A stretch of 64,000 nt of DNA, from contig AP026970.1 in assembly GCA_027924025.1 (NCBI GenBank), forward strand, positions 558,001-622,000. The letters are read 5' to 3'. This document shows, one piece after another, positions 34,522 through 42,889 of this stretch (positions are counted from its first letter, which is position 1; every line of letters begins with the position of its first letter). The notes under the pieces were generated by a model. That model was given only the letters and a program-made list of their open reading frames with translations, searched no databases and was not told the origin of the DNA. This stretch comes from Comamonadaceae bacterium OS-4. Lineage in GTDB: Bacteria; Pseudomonadota; Gammaproteobacteria; Burkholderiales; Burkholderiaceae_C. A program made the position numbers and the translations under genes.

Positions 34522-34821
34522 ATGCCACAAATGCTGATCGACTTTTACAAAGCCATCGAAGACAGTAGCGCCAAAATGTTGGAGGCCGCCAAGGCTGAAG
34601 ACTGGGACGGTGTGATGCGCTTCGAAGGGGCTTGCGCAGTGCTTATCGAGCAACTCCGCCAACGGGCCCGCAGCGAAGAGCTCGACGCCGCGGCCAGGGC
34701 AGAGAAAACGCGCATCATGCAGCGTATTCTTCACAACGATGCCCAGATCCGCTACTTGGCCGAGCCTTGGCTCGCGCATTTCGAGCAGCGTTTCGAAGGT
34801 CAGCGCCAGTTTCTGCACTAG
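34522..34821 (+). CDS. fliT: FliT-like flagellar chaperone
   Basis: A 99-residue, wholly helical charged protein directly after fliS, as FliT usually is. It begins MLIDFYKAIEDSSAKMLEAA three residues in and ends in a basic helix. The in-frame ATG at 34504 overlaps the fliS stop but has no ribosome-binding site and would add six residues; GGGG at 34509-34512 favours 34522. In enterics FliT chaperones FliD and inhibits FlhDC. Sequence conservation is low, so context carries the call. Confidence 0.78.
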   Translation: MPQMLIDFYKAIEDSSAKMLEAAKAEDWDGVMRFEGACAVLIEQLRQRARSEELDAAARAEKTRIMQRILHNDAQIRYLAEPWLAHFEQRFEGQRQFLH

Positions 34822-34837
34822 AAAACCGCGGTTTTTC

Positions 34838-34855
34838 AGGCGCTGTTTCGCGCCT
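34838..34855 (+). terminator. Hairpin after fliT
   Basis: AGGCGC, loop TGTTTC, GCGCCT, preceded by the palindrome AAAACCGCGGTTTT. The T-tail is weak. It could end the fliST transcript before the secretion operon. Confidence 0.35.
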
Positions 34856-34916
34856 TGGCTCGAGGGTGCGTACGTAAGATGGTGGCCGAACCGGCTCTAT
34901 CTGTACTCCCCCCTTC

Positions 34917-36839
34917 ATGGCTTACACCCCTTCTGCACCCCCTGACGAGCTGAGGCACGCGCTGCGCCAGCTCCGCACGGCGTTTGTGACGGTGGCGGTG
35001 TTCAGCGGGTTCTTGAACCTGATGATGTTGGCGCCTTCGCTCTACATGATGCAGGTGTACGACCGGGTGTTGGGCAGCCGCAATGAAACCACCTTGCTGG
35101 TGCTCACCTTGTTGGTGGTGGGTGCCTTTTTGTTCATGGCAGCGCTGGAGACGATCCGCGCCTGGGTGCTGGTGCGGGTGAGCGCCCGGCTGGACCATTT
35201 GATGGGCTTGCGGGTTTTGGGCGCGACCTATGAGCGCATGCTGCGTCAGCCCGGCAACAGCAGCACCCAACCCCTGCATGACCTGACCACCCTGCGTCAA
35301 ACGCTGACCGGCCCGGGTTTGATTGCCGTATTTGATGCGCCTTGGGCCCCGCTGTATTTCCTGATCATTGCGTCGTTCTCCACGGAGGCTGCGGCATTCA
35401 CCCTGGCCGGGGCGCTGGTGCTGGTTGCCATTACCTGGCTGAATCAAAAGTTGGCCAAAGCCGCCCTGGAAGAGGCGCAAAAGTACAACATGCAGTCCCA
35501 ACGCGAACTCAGCAGCCACCTGCAAAACGTGGAGGTCATCGAAGCCATGGGCATGCTGGGCCCTATTCAGCGCCGCTGGCAGGGGCAGCACACCCAAGAA
35601 ATCGGCCTGCAGGCCCGCGCGAGTGACCGCGCAGCCGTCATGGAGAGTTTGACCCGCTTCGTGCGCATGGCCATGCAATCTCTGTCGTTGGGGCTCGCGG
35701 CCCTGCTGGTGCTGGAGGGGCGGATGACCGGCGGCATGATGATTGCCGTCTCGCTGCTAACCAGCCGCGCGCTGGCGCCCGCCGAGGGGCTGGTGGGCAA
35801 TTGGGCTTCACTAGCCGCAGCGCGCAGTGCCTACCAGCGATTGCGGGAGATGCTGCAGGCCTTTCCACCACGGCCTCCGTCCATGTCGTTGCCCGCGCCT
35901 AACGGGCAGATTGCTTTTGAGAATGTCGTCACTGCGGCACCGGGTGGGCGTGCGGCCATCCTGAAACAAATCAGTTTTCAGATCCAGGCAGGTGATGCAG
36001 TTGCCGTCATCGGTGCCAGTGGCGCGGGCAAATCGACCCTGGCCCGCTTGCTCGTGGGGATCTGGCCGGCACTTTCCGGCACGGTGCGGCTGGACGGGGC
36101 GGACTTGTTCCGTTGGAACAAGCAGGAGCTGGGCCCGTTCATTGGCTACCTGCCTCAGGACATTGAGCTGTTTGATGGTACGGTGGCCGAGAACATTGCC
36201 CGGTTTGGCGATATCGACCCCCAGCAGGTCGTCGTCGCGGCACAGCGGGTAGGTTTTCATGAGCAAATCTTGCGTCTGCCCCAGGGCTACGACACACCGG
36301 TCGGCGCAGCGGGTGCGGCGTTGTCCGGCGGGCAGCGTCAGCGTATTGCCCTTGCCAGAGCGCTCTACGGCGACCCGGTGCTGGTGGTGCTGGATGAGCC
36401 TAATTCCAATCTCGATGACGCGGGCGAAAAGGCATTGACAGACGCCATCAAGGACCTGTCCTCACGCGGGCGGACCTCGGTCATCATCACCCACCGGCCG
36501 TCGGCGCTGGGCGCGGCCAACAAACTGTTGGTCTTGCGCGAAGGCACTGTGGCGGCCTATGGGCCGCGTGAAGAGGTCTTGGCTGCACTCAACGGCCGGC
36601 CGATGGAGCCGCCGCCGGCACCCCCGGCGGCCGCCAACTCCGCAGGCCCGCCGCGCGGAATGACCCCTCCGGTACTGGTGAACCGCCAGCCACCTGCAGT
36701 GACCGCGGCACCCACTGAAGCAGCCCCGGCGAAACCTGCACCTGCCGCTGCAACTGCTGCGCCTCTGGCTCCACCTGCTCCCGCAGCCCCCGAGGGGGCT
36801 ACTGGCATGCCGCCATTCAATCTGAAGTTCGGTGATTGA
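34917..36839 (+). CDS. Type I secretion ABC transporter (PrtD type)
   Basis: A 640-residue inner-membrane exporter ATPase. Six helices lie in residues 15-300 and the nucleotide-binding domain in about 330-565. Walker A is GASGAGKSTLARLL, the signature is ALSGGQRQRIALARAL, and Walker B is LVVLDEPNSNLDD. There is no N-terminal C39 or C39-like domain, so it is the PrtD/LipB class used for substrates with uncleaved C-terminal signals. An unusual tail of about 80 residues, mostly Pro and Ala, follows the NBD. No ribosome-binding site is visible before the ATG. The candidate substrate is the giant RTX-like protein at 47272-61599. Confidence 0.93.
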   Translation: MAYTPSAPPDELRHALRQLRTAFVTVAVFSGFLNLMMLAPSLYMMQVYDRVLGSRNETTLLVLTLLVVGAFLFMAALETIRAWVLVRVSARLDHLMGLRVLGATYERMLRQPGNSSTQPLHDLTTLRQTLTGPGLIAVFDAPWAPLYFLIIASFSTEAAAFTLAGALVLVAITWLNQKLAKAALEEAQKYNMQSQRELSSHLQNVEVIEAMGMLGPIQRRWQGQHTQEIGLQARASDRAAVMESLTRFVRMAMQSLSLGLAALLVLEGRMTGGMMIAVSLLTSRALAPAEGLVGNWASLAAARSAYQRLREMLQAFPPRPPSMSLPAPNGQIAFENVVTAAPGGRAAILKQISFQIQAGDAVAVIGASGAGKSTLARLLVGIWPALSGTVRLDGADLFRWNKQELGPFIGYLPQDIELFDGTVAENIARFGDIDPQQVVVAAQRVGFHEQILRLPQGYDTPVGAAGAALSGGQRQRIALARALYGDPVLVVLDEPNSNLDDAGEKALTDAIKDLSSRGRTSVIITHRPSALGAANKLLVLREGTVAAYGPREEVLAALNGRPMEPPPAPPAAANSAGPPRGMTPPVLVNRQPPAVTAAPTEAAPAKPAPAAATAAPLAPPAPAAPEGATGMPPFNLKFGD

Positions 36840-36840
36840 G

Positions 36841-38172
36841 ATGAGTAGCACGCTCCAAAACGCCCCCTTCGGCTCTACCGTATCGGTGGACCTGAATGAC
36901 GCCCGCCCCATCCGCTGGGGCTGGTTATTGCTTTTATTCGGCTTTGGCGGGTTCATGGCGTGGGCCACCCTGGCGCCGCTGGATGCGGCGGTGACCTCGT
37001 CCGGCACCGTGGTGGTCAGCGGCAGCCGCAAGTTGGTGCAGCCCCTGACAGGCGGCAAAGTAGCCGAAATTTTGGTGCGGGATGGCGCCCAAGTGCAGGC
37101 GGGGCAAGTATTGGTCCGGCTGGATGACACCAGCGCCCGGGCACAACTCAGCATCGTGCAAGGGCAATGGCTCGTGGCCCTGGCTACCCAAGCACGCCTG
37201 GAGGCCGAGCAACAAGGGCGATCGACGATCGATTTTCCTCCTGCTTTGCTGGAGCTGGGAGAAGACACACGGGTGATGGAGGTCATGGCCTTGCAAAGCC
37301 GTTTGCTGGAGTCCCGCAGGCAATTGCGGGCGAATGAACTCCAAAGCATGGAGGCCGCCTTGCGCGGCTTGGAGTTCCAGGTGCAAGGGCAAGAGGCCGC
37401 CAAGTTTTCCAAGGAGTCGCAAAGCCGCATGTTGCGTGAAGAGTTGCGCAACCAGAAGTCTTTGGCGGACGATGGTTTTTTCCCGCGCAACCGGGTGTCT
37501 GAGCAGGAGCGCTTGTACGCCAGCATCCAAGGCGGCGTGGCGGAAGACCTCAACAGCGCGGGCAAGACCCGGCAGGCGATTGCCGAGGGGCGTGCCCGCG
37601 TAGCTGCACGGCAGCAAGAGCAGCGCAAGGATATCGAGTCCCAGTTGTCAGATGTTCAGCGTGAGGCGGCAACGCTGGAGGGCCGGCTGCGCGGTCTGGA
37701 GTTCGAGGTGCGCAACGCCGAAGTGCGGGCCCCTGTGAGTGGAACAGTCATGAGCCTGAGCGTCCACACCGTTGGGGGCGTGGTCAGCAACGGCATGCCT
37801 CTGATGGAGATATTTCCTAAAGACGACGTCCTGCGCATCGAAACCCCTCTGGCTACCCACCTGATTGACAAAGTCAAGCCGGGCATGGAGGTGGGAATCT
37901 TGTTCAGTGCGTTGAATCAGGCCACCACGCCAAGGATTGGGGGCCGCATCGTGCAGGTCGCGGCCGATGCCGCCACTGATTCAAGGCAGAATGCCAGTTA
38001 CTTCAAGCTGGTCATTGAAGTCACACCCGATGGCATGCAAAAACTGCAGCGTCAGGAAGTCAAGGCCGGCATGCCGGCGGATGTTTTCATCAAGACAGGG
38101 GAGCGCACCTTCATGAGCTATTTGCTCAAGCCATTGGCAGACCGGATGCACCGGGCACTCATAGAGCCATGA
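36841..38172 (+). CDS. Type I secretion membrane-fusion protein (HlyD family)
   Basis: A 443-residue periplasmic adaptor. One helix (WGWLLLLFGFGGFMAWATLA, residues about 26-46) is followed by a barrel-sandwich half (GGKVAEILVRDGAQVQAGQV). A long alpha-helical coiled-coil stretch (about 110-290) and the second lipoyl half (VRAPVSGTVMSLSVHTVGG) complete it. The ATG at 36841 follows the ABC gene stop by one base; a GTG at 36832 would overlap it. It links the ABC exporter to the TolC-type channel. Confidence 0.94.
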   Translation: MSSTLQNAPFGSTVSVDLNDARPIRWGWLLLLFGFGGFMAWATLAPLDAAVTSSGTVVVSGSRKLVQPLTGGKVAEILVRDGAQVQAGQVLVRLDDTSARAQLSIVQGQWLVALATQARLEAEQQGRSTIDFPPALLELGEDTRVMEVMALQSRLLESRRQLRANELQSMEAALRGLEFQVQGQEAAKFSKESQSRMLREELRNQKSLADDGFFPRNRVSEQERLYASIQGGVAEDLNSAGKTRQAIAEGRARVAARQQEQRKDIESQLSDVQREAATLEGRLRGLEFEVRNAEVRAPVSGTVMSLSVHTVGGVVSNGMPLMEIFPKDDVLRIETPLATHLIDKVKPGMEVGILFSALNQATTPRIGGRIVQVAADAATDSRQNASYFKLVIEVTPDGMQKLQRQEVKAGMPADVFIKTGERTFMSYLLKPLADRMHRALIEP

Positions 38173-39539
38173 CACGTTCGCCCCTTTTGCCCTTTGCCTT
38201 GCGCCGTGTTGCGCTGATCGGTCTGGCCCTCTGCGCCGTCTGGCCTGCGGTGCATGCCGGCGAGTTCGAAAAAGCCTACCGTGCCGCGCTGGAGAACGAT
38301 GCCCGCTTTCAGTCCGCCAAAGCGACCCTCGCATCGGGTCAACAGGCCTTGCCATTGGCGCGCAGCGGCGTGTTGCCCACGGTTAATGCGTCCATTACTG
38401 ACACTGTGGTGCAGGGCACCCAGCAGTACGACGTAGCCGGCAGCAGTGCCAAAACCAACAACCTGGATTACCGGGCCCCGGTGCAAAGCATCAGCTTGCG
38501 TGCGCCCTTGCTCAACCTCGAAGGCACAGCCCGGGTCCGGCAAGCCAATGCCCAAGTCGGCAACGCCGAAGCCACTTTTGTAGCCCGCAAGGCAGAGCTG
38601 GTGGACCGTTTGGCGGTAGCCTATTTGCAGCGCATGTTGGCAGAAGATGCATTTCTGTCGCTGCATGCCCAAGTGCATGCCACCGTGGCTCAGCGCAATC
38701 TGATGCGCCGCCGGTTTGAACAGGGCGAAGGCACCCGTACCGAAGTGGCCGAGGCCCGCGCGAACCTGAGCCTGACGCTGGTGCAGTGGGCAGACTCCAA
38801 GAACCAGATGATGAGCGCCCGGGACACCCTCGAGGCCATGACAGGCGTACCCCAACCATTGGTGGTGCGCCTCGAAGACGAATTTTCACCACCGCCGCTG
38901 GTGCCTGCGGGTCTGCAGGAATGGCAGGACAAGGCGGTGAGCGCCAACCCGGACGTGCAAGCCAAGCGCTACCTGGTGGAGGCTGCCGATGCCTTGGTGG
39001 CCCGCAGCAATGCCGGCCATATGCCGCGCCTGGATCTGGTGGCCAGCGTGTCGAACAGCCGCAATGAGTCGATCAGCAGCTTGAACCAGTCGGTTAACCA
39101 AAGCGCGATTGGCTTGCAGCTCAATATCCCGATCTACAGCGGCGGTGCCGTCAAGGCCGCGGTGACACAGGCTTTGGCCGAAAAAACCAAGGCAGAAGCC
39201 GAGTGGCTTAATGAGAAGCGCAACCTCGAGGTGGAGGTGAGCCGGCTCTACCAGATCATTCAAACCGGCAACTCCAAGTTGCTGGCCTACGAAGATGTGC
39301 TCGATGCCAGCCGTGTGGCGCTGGAGGGCACACTCAAGGGCCAGGCTTCCGGCTTGCGCACCAATGCCGATGTGCTCGAGGCCGTGCGCAAGGTGTTCCA
39401 GGCACAGCGCGACTTGGCCCAAGCCCGCTACGACCATATCTTTCAGCGCTTGCGCTTGTTCAACAAGGCAGGCGTCCCGGCGGACTCGGTGGTGTCTTAC
39501 ATCGACGAGCTGCTGAGCCCCAACCGCGGCACCCCCTGA
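38169..39539 (+). CDS. Type I secretion outer-membrane channel (TolC family)
   Basis: A 456-residue outer-membrane efflux protein with a Sec signal peptide ending about AVWPAVHA. Two OEP repeats span residues 25-450 with the long helices of the periplasmic tunnel. The sequence opens EFEKAYRAALENDARFQSAK, which is typical of TolC homologues. The start overlaps the HlyD stop by four bases (ATGA). It completes a three-component exporter within one operon. Confidence 0.94.
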   Translation: MTRSPLLPFALRRVALIGLALCAVWPAVHAGEFEKAYRAALENDARFQSAKATLASGQQALPLARSGVLPTVNASITDTVVQGTQQYDVAGSSAKTNNLDYRAPVQSISLRAPLLNLEGTARVRQANAQVGNAEATFVARKAELVDRLAVAYLQRMLAEDAFLSLHAQVHATVAQRNLMRRRFEQGEGTRTEVAEARANLSLTLVQWADSKNQMMSARDTLEAMTGVPQPLVVRLEDEFSPPPLVPAGLQEWQDKAVSANPDVQAKRYLVEAADALVARSNAGHMPRLDLVASVSNSRNESISSLNQSVNQSAIGLQLNIPIYSGGAVKAAVTQALAEKTKAEAEWLNEKRNLEVEVSRLYQIIQTGNSKLLAYEDVLDASRVALEGTLKGQASGLRTNADVLEAVRKVFQAQRDLAQARYDHIFQRLRLFNKAGVPADSVVSYIDELLSPNRGTP

Positions 39540-39549
39540 CCCGACTCCC

Positions 39550-41346
39550 ATGCCTGCACTGCAGCCGGCCCATGCCGCCACGGTAGACACGCTGCTGCAA
39601 ACAGCCGTACAGCACTTTGCGAAAGCAGACTATGCCGCGGCCGACGGTGTGTTGGAGCGCCTGATGGCGTGCTCCCCGGGCCATGTGGAGGCGCTTCACT
39701 TGCGCGGGCTCACCCAACATCGCATGGGGCAACATGCCTTGGCGCTGGTTCTTCTGGAGAGCGCACTGCGCTTGCAGCCGGATCATGGCGCGGTGCTGTC
39801 CAACACCGGCTTGGTGCTACGCGCCTTGGGGCGGCCCCAAGAGGCATTGGCCTGTTACGACCGGGCAGTTGCTCTGCAACCTGATTTCGCCCAAGCCTGG
39901 GGCAACCGCGGAAACGCCCTGCGGGACACCGGCGAAAGCCTGCTGGCAGTGGACTCTTACCGCAGGGCTTTGGACCTTCAGCCCGGCTATGCCCACAGTT
40001 GGCATGGCCTGGGGCTGGCTTATCACGATGTGTCGCGCTGGCAAGACGCGGTTGTGGCTTTTGACCGGGCTTTGCAGTGCCAGCCGGATATGGCGGTTGC
40101 CTGTCTGGACCGTGGCAATGCATTGCGTGAGTTGGATGCGTTTCCTGAGGCACTGGCCGCCTATGAGCGCGCCATTGCGCTGCGGCCCGCCTATGCGCAG
40201 GCATGGTCTAACCGCGGCGTCTTGCTCAAGCGCATGGGGCGTATGCAGGAGGCGCTGCAAAGCTACCAGCAAGCCATTGCGCTGGAGCCTGATTTCTTGG
40301 ATGCGCTGGTCAACTGCTCCACGCTGCTCAAAGAAATGATGGATCTCGACGGCTCCATGGCCATGAACCAGCGCGCCTTGTCCCTCGATCCGGAATGCAG
40401 CGGGGCACACCTGAATCTGGCCATTTGTCATTTGCTGCGAGGCGAGTTCGACGAAGGGTTTGCGCATTACGAATGGCGCTGGAAAACCGAGCAACTCCAA
40501 TCAGCGGTGCGCCATTTCACCGCGCCACTCTGGACCGGGGCGCAGAGCCTCGCGGGCCAAACGATTCTTTTGCATGCGGAGCAGGGGCTGGGGGACACGG
40601 TGCAGTTTTGCCGCTACGCCGCTCAACTCAAGGCCATGGGGGCACGGGTCTTGATGGAGGTGCAAGCCCCCTTGCTGCCTTTGCTGCATTCGCTGGCTGG
40701 TGTGGATGTGTGGCTTCGCCACGGGGATGCCTTGCCGCCGTTTGACTACCATTGCCCGCTGCTGAGTCTTCCGCGGGCTTTGCAAACCGGCCCAGAGTCG
40801 GTGCCCGCTCATGTGCCGTATCTGTTTGCCGACCCGGAGTTGGTCGCCGAATGGGGGCGCCGGCTGGGGCCGCCCCGGCGACAACGGGTGGGGCTGGTGT
40901 GGTCCGGCAGGCCGGAGCACAAAAATGACCACAACCGCACCATGTCGCTTGTGCAGCTGGCCCCTTTGCTGGCGGTGCCGGCGGAGTTTCACTGCCTGCA
41001 GAAGGAGTTCCGCCCGGCCGATCTGGTGTGGGACCCCGCGGCTAAGGGTGTGCAGCTGTGGGCTGACTCGCTGCACTCGTTTGCAGACACGGCCGCTTTG
41101 ATCATGCACATGGACTGGGTGATTGCGGTGGACACCTCAGTGGCCCATGTAGCGGCTGCGTTGGGTAAACCGGTCTGGTTGATGTTGCCCTACAGCCCCG
41201 ATTGGCGCTGGTTGCTGGGGCGCTACGACAGCCCTTGGTATCCGGGGATGCGCCTGTTCCGGCAAGACGCCAGTGGCGGCTGGCCGGGGGTGGTCGCTCG
41301 CCTGAGCGACGCACTCAGCCGGCAAGTTCCCGCAAGCGGGCCTTGA
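39550..41346 (+). CDS. TPR protein with C-terminal GT9-like glycosyltransferase domain
   Basis: A 598-residue protein, probably cytoplasmic. About eight TPR units fill residues 10-300 (for example AQAWSNRGVLLKRMGRMQEA). The C-terminal half is a GT-B fold resembling family-9 heptosyltransferases, with LLHAEQGLGDTVQFCRY, GLVWSGRPEHKNDHNRTMS, VDTSVAHVAAALGKP and DWRWLLGRYDSPWYPGM. Such proteins modify surface polymers or proteins. It follows the TolC gene by ten bases, so it is co-transcribed with the exporter. Its 3' end overlaps the convergent methyltransferase gene by 32 bp. Donor and acceptor are unknown; candidates are the giant secreted protein and flagellin. Confidence 0.85.
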   Translation: MPALQPAHAATVDTLLQTAVQHFAKADYAAADGVLERLMACSPGHVEALHLRGLTQHRMGQHALALVLLESALRLQPDHGAVLSNTGLVLRALGRPQEALACYDRAVALQPDFAQAWGNRGNALRDTGESLLAVDSYRRALDLQPGYAHSWHGLGLAYHDVSRWQDAVVAFDRALQCQPDMAVACLDRGNALRELDAFPEALAAYERAIALRPAYAQAWSNRGVLLKRMGRMQEALQSYQQAIALEPDFLDALVNCSTLLKEMMDLDGSMAMNQRALSLDPECSGAHLNLAICHLLRGEFDEGFAHYEWRWKTEQLQSAVRHFTAPLWTGAQSLAGQTILLHAEQGLGDTVQFCRYAAQLKAMGARVLMEVQAPLLPLLHSLAGVDVWLRHGDALPPFDYHCPLLSLPRALQTGPESVPAHVPYLFADPELVAEWGRRLGPPRRQRVGLVWSGRPEHKNDHNRTMSLVQLAPLLAVPAEFHCLQKEFRPADLVWDPAAKGVQLWADSLHSFADTAALIMHMDWVIAVDTSVAHVAAALGKPVWLMLPYSPDWRWLLGRYDSPWYPGMRLFRQDASGGWPGVVARLSDALSRQVPASGP

Positions 41347-42085
41347 GCTGGGCCAGTTCACCCTGCGCTTGGGCTGCCAGCTGTTGCGCGTGGTGAAGGC
41401 GGTGGTCGACAAAGTTGTCCCACACACAGGGCGGGTAGCTGAAATGTTGACGCAGGTCCAGGTGCTCTTGGGCCAGGTAAAAGCGGTTGACCGCATCGAA
41501 ATACACAAACTCGTAGCCGGTAGAGAGCAGCAGGTGCTCCCATTCACCGTAGTTGGCCTGGGGCCGGTTGGGCAGCACGCTTTCCAGCACGATCAGCCAA
41601 GGCCGGAAGCGGCTGCGGTCCAAGCCGTTTAATGCCGACTTTTCAGCGCCTTCCACATCAATGCTCAGCAGGTGAACCTCGCCTTGCGGGCGGTGTTTTT
41701 CGAGCAAGCTGTTGAGGGTGACCAAGGGCACGTTGTAGCTTTTGACCTCGCGCCCCTCGCGCTGGTGCATGGCCACAATCTCGGGGGCGATGGTGGCCGC
41801 CTGGTCGTTCCACGGGAATTCGTTGAAGGTCACTTCGCCATCGGCCTCGCCCACCGCCGCCCCGACCAGGATGTCTTCGGGCCGGTGTTTGGCCCATTGC
41901 GGGTGAAGGCGCGCCTGCGGCTCGACCACCATGCCGCGCCAGCCGCGTTGGTACAGGGCGCAGGTGTTGCTGTCCGAGATGGGCATGTAGCCACCCACGT
42001 CCACATAAAAGCCTTTGTCGACCGCGCCCAGTGCGCGGTTGATCATGACGTCTTCAAAGTTGCGGGTGAATGACAGGTAGGCCAT
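41315..42085 (-). CDS. FkbM-family methyltransferase (first)
   Basis: A 256-residue protein with an FkbM-type SAM-dependent methyltransferase core: FYVDVGGYMPISDSNTCALY for the SAM-binding loop and LLSIDVEGAEKSALNG for the conserved acidic strand. A C-terminal helical stretch is charged. FkbM enzymes usually O-methylate sugars or polyketides. It is the last gene of the giant-protein operon and starts nine bases after the other methyltransferase. Glycan methylation is inferred from the neighbouring glycosyltransferases. Confidence 0.85.
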   Translation of the reverse strand: MAYLSFTRNFEDVMINRALGAVDKGFYVDVGGYMPISDSNTCALYQRGWRGMVVEPQARLHPQWAKHRPEDILVGAAVGEADGEVTFNEFPWNDQAATIAPEIVAMHQREGREVKSYNVPLVTLNSLLEKHRPQGEVHLLSIDVEGAEKSALNGLDRSRFRPWLIVLESVLPNRPQANYGEWEHLLLSTGYEFVYFDAVNRFYLAQEHLDLRQHFSYPPCVWDNFVDHRLHHAQQLAAQAQGELAQLKARLRELAG

Positions 42086-42094
42086 GGCGCCGGC

Positions 42095-42889
42095 TCAGCT
42101 TTGTACCGATATTTGTTCGCGGGTGGGGTCGGTGCTGTGCACCGCCAACACATTGATGCCCATCGGGAAGGTCTGGTAACCGTGCTCCTCGAGGAATTTC
42201 AACAGCGCTGCTTTGTCGGTTTTGATCGACTCGATCAACATGACCGGCTTGTGCCGCTCGATAGTGGCACGCCCGCCGGCGAGAGCCTCCAGCTCCATGC
42301 CTTCCACATCGATTTTGATGAAGTCCAGCCGTGGCAGGTTCAGCGAGTCGATGGTCAACATCCGCACCTTCTGGTTGCGCTCGGCATGGATGGTCTGGCC
42401 GATAAACTCGCTTTTGGCCGTCTGGCGCAACTCCAGGCTGCCAAAACTGGCCGGCTGCAGGTAGTCGGGCACGGGGATCTCAAGCTCACCGACTTCGGAG
42501 CCGATGGCGCCGTGGATCGCCCGGGCGTTGAAGCAGTTGTTAATGGCAATATTGCCGGCCAGCGCGTAGTAAATGCGTTCTTGCGCTTCGATGGCGATCA
42601 CGCTGCCTCTGCCATATAAGGCCTTGGCCCACTCGACGGTGTGCACGCCCAGATTGGCGCCGCAGTCCAGACCCACGACTCCATCGCCAAAAAACTTGTG
42701 GCGGATATTGAGCAGCTTGATGGCAGCGCCCACTTCGTCCGGGTCGAAGCAGCCTTGGTTGAACAGCTGCCAGCCGACGCCGTAGCCGCGGGTGGCGTCG
42801 ATCATGCGGTAGTCGTTTTTGTTGGTGATCAGCGTGCCTTGGCTGGTGGACAGGATCACAAAGGGCGACGGGCGTTTGACGTAGTTCAT
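42095..42889 (-). CDS. FkbM-family methyltransferase (second)
   Basis: A 264-residue SAM-dependent methyltransferase with VGLDCGANLGVHTVEWAKAL and DFIKIDVEGMELEALAGG, both canonical for FkbM. The frame is open upstream to 43075, but the ATG at 42889 overlaps the glycosyltransferase stop by four bases (ATGA), which decides the start. It is only distantly similar to the methyltransferase at 41315-42085, so the two may act on different positions or sugars. Confidence 0.87.
   Translation of the reverse strand: MNYVKRPSPFVILSTSQGTLITNKNDYRMIDATRGYGVGWQLFNQGCFDPDEVGAAIKLLNIRHKFFGDGVVGLDCGANLGVHTVEWAKALYGRGSVIAIEAQERIYYALAGNIAINNCFNARAIHGAIGSEVGELEIPVPDYLQPASFGSLELRQTAKSEFIGQTIHAERNQKVRMLTIDSLNLPRLDFIKIDVEGMELEALAGGRATIERHKPVMLIESIKTDKAALLKFLEEHGYQTFPMGINVLAVHSTDPTREQISVQS

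Noticed and set aside
34917-41346. Multidrug efflux pump rather than protein secretion
   Set aside because: The ABC protein has the PrtD-type layout with six helices and a single NBD, the adaptor has a long coiled coil, and a type I substrate lies in the facing operon.
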